Source: JASFUX01 sp050050115 (lineage in GTDB: Bacteria; Pseudomonadota; Alphaproteobacteria; Caulobacterales; Maricaulaceae). Taken from it: 5,485 bases of DNA. Positions 4,542 through 5,485 of this stretch are shown here, one piece after another; within the stretch, counting starts at the first letter, position 1, and each line of letters begins with the position of its first letter. The notes beneath the pieces were generated by a model that was given only the letters and a program-made list of their open reading frames with translations, was not told the origin of the DNA and did not search any database. The position numbers and the translations under genes were made by a program. The stretch is from positions 1 through 5,485 of the forward strand of contig JASFUX010000235.1 of the NCBI GenBank assembly GCA_050050115.1, given 5' to 3'.

Positions 4542-5485
4542 ATGCTGATCGAATTCACCGTCGGCCTGCTCGCTCAGGCGGGCGGCCTGATCCATCCGGA
4601 AACACCGCCGGCGAATCCACCCGCCGCTTCGATCGAGAGCTTCGCGCCGCCCACCCCGCCCGACGGACCGCCCGCGTCCGCCGAGCCGGAAATCTTCGAG
4701 GCGACCGGCCGGCCGCTCAAAACCGGGCTGACGGTCGAGGACTACGCTTACGAGATGCCCGAGGGCGTGACGACCTCGGAGGTTGTCTACTACTCCGACG
4801 GGATCGCCTGCTATGCGAAGATATTCTTCCCCGCGGACTTCGACCCTGAGGCCGAGCCCGGCGTTCCCGCGGTGGTGATGGGCCAGGGATGGGCCGGCTC
4901 TCACATCTCGATCGAGAAGTACGGCGCGCGCTTCGCCGAGCATGGCCTCGTCGCCATGACGATCGACTACCGCGGCTGGGGCTTTTCCGACGGCTATCCG
5001 ACCGTGATCTCCCTGGTCGACATCGGCGGCGGGATCGCTCGCGACGAGTCCCGCCACGAGGTGGTCGAGGCCGAGGTGTGGGAGCGGCGCACGCGCCTCC
5101 TGCCGCGCGACCAGCAGGACGACTACCGCGCCGCGATCTCCTACATCCAGGGCGAGCCGGGCGTTGATCCCGACCGCATCGGCGTCTGGGGCTCAAGCTT
5201 CGCCGGCGGCAACTCCGTCGCCGTCGCGGGTCAGGACGCGCGGGTCAAGGCGATCGCCATCCAGGTGCCCTCAGTGACCGGCGATCCCGAGGGCCTCGAA
5301 CCGGTGAACCTGGGCGGCCCGCTGCTCGCCGACTCGATCCGGCGTGCACGGACGGGATCTGGCGGCGAAGCATGGACCGGCTTTTCGGCGCCAAGGCTCA
5401 TCGACTTCGAGACGTTCGAAGCGCTTCAGTTCAACAACACCATGCAATGGGCGGCAAACATCGGCGACCGGCCGTTCATGGTCAT
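4542..5485 (+). CDS. alpha/beta hydrolase (dienelactone hydrolase / S15-like, COG1073-type), 3' truncated by window end
   Basis: The frame is open from the ATG to the right edge, giving 314 complete codons. The fold is recognisable: strand and oxyanion loop VPAVVMGQGWAG (108-119), then MTIDYRGWGFSDG (139-151), DDYRAAISYIQ (193-203), VDPDRIGVWGSSFAGG (208-223), and finally NIGDRPFMV (306-314), the strand that normally leads to the catalytic Asp. Ser219 is the likely nucleophile. The elbow reads G-S-S-F-A-G, so the fifth position of GxSxG is Ala. The Asp and His of the triad lie beyond the window. Between strands there is a charged insertion (about 156-190) that may cap the active site. The substrate is unknown; ester or amide hydrolysis is inferred from the fold. 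The N-terminus has a short hydrophobic segment (5-13) without a positive n-region, then a Pro-rich stretch (20-50), so export is uncertain. AGAGGGAG supports the start. Confidence 0.9.
   Translation, partial: MLIEFTVGLLAQAGGLIHPETPPANPPAASIESFAPPTPPDGPPASAEPEIFEATGRPLKTGLTVEDYAYEMPEGVTTSEVVYYSDGIACYAKIFFPADFDPEAEPGVPAVVMGQGWAGSHISIEKYGARFAEHGLVAMTIDYRGWGFSDGYPTVISLVDIGGGIARDESRHEVVEAEVWERRTRLLPRDQQDDYRAAISYIQGEPGVDPDRIGVWGSSFAGGNSVAVAGQDARVKAIAIQVPSVTGDPEGLEPVNLGGPLLADSIRRARTGSGGEAWTGFSAPRLIDFETFEALQFNNTMQWAANIGDRPFMV

Noticed and set aside
4470..5057. 195-codon minus-strand frame opposite the hydrolase
   Set aside because: No domain is visible, and it crosses the promoter and ribosome-binding site of the hydrolase. 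It is a shadow frame.

Overview
The window is a GC-rich, gene-dense piece of bacterial chromosome that most likely comes from an alphaproteobacterium. The tRNA-Gly(CCC) with encoded CCA and the short-form SelO fit that group; a Caulobacterales/Maricaulales-type lineage is my guess and is not proven here. I see no insertion sequence, CRISPR array, phage gene, integrase or rRNA. Five protein genes and one tRNA fill almost everything. The only non-coding stretches are 3004-3242 and 4254-4541, apart from the tRNA.

Layout, left to right. At 16-558 (+) is a small SLOG/LOG-fold nucleotide-binding protein, which may overlap the tail of a gene lying off the left edge. It converges on selO (548-1987, -), a protein adenylyltransferase with its active-site residues intact, and the two share 11 bp. 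Immediately upstream of selO, and overlapping its 5' end by 61 bp, is a 358-residue secreted protein (1927-3003, -). It resembles the Ca2+-dependent phosphoinositide phospholipase C family but appears to have lost both catalytic histidines and two acidic metal ligands. Its start codon and Shine-Dalgarno sequence lie in a perfect 8-bp inverted repeat.

Across a 239-bp divergent region, a GTG-started PcfJ-like protein (3243-4253, +) follows. Then comes tRNA-Gly(CCC) (4282-4355, -), with a readable promoter. Finally there is a divergently transcribed alpha/beta hydrolase (4542 to the right edge, +), cut off by the window end.

How they work together: only the PLC-like gene and selO look like an operon, because they are on the same strand, overlap, and selO has only a weak ribosome-binding site of its own. 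The other genes look like independent chromosomal units. I did not find a convincing new multi-gene defence or metabolic system. The most unusual items are the apparently catalytically dead PI-PLC-like protein coupled to SelO, the hairpin over its start, and the solitary PcfJ-like protein.
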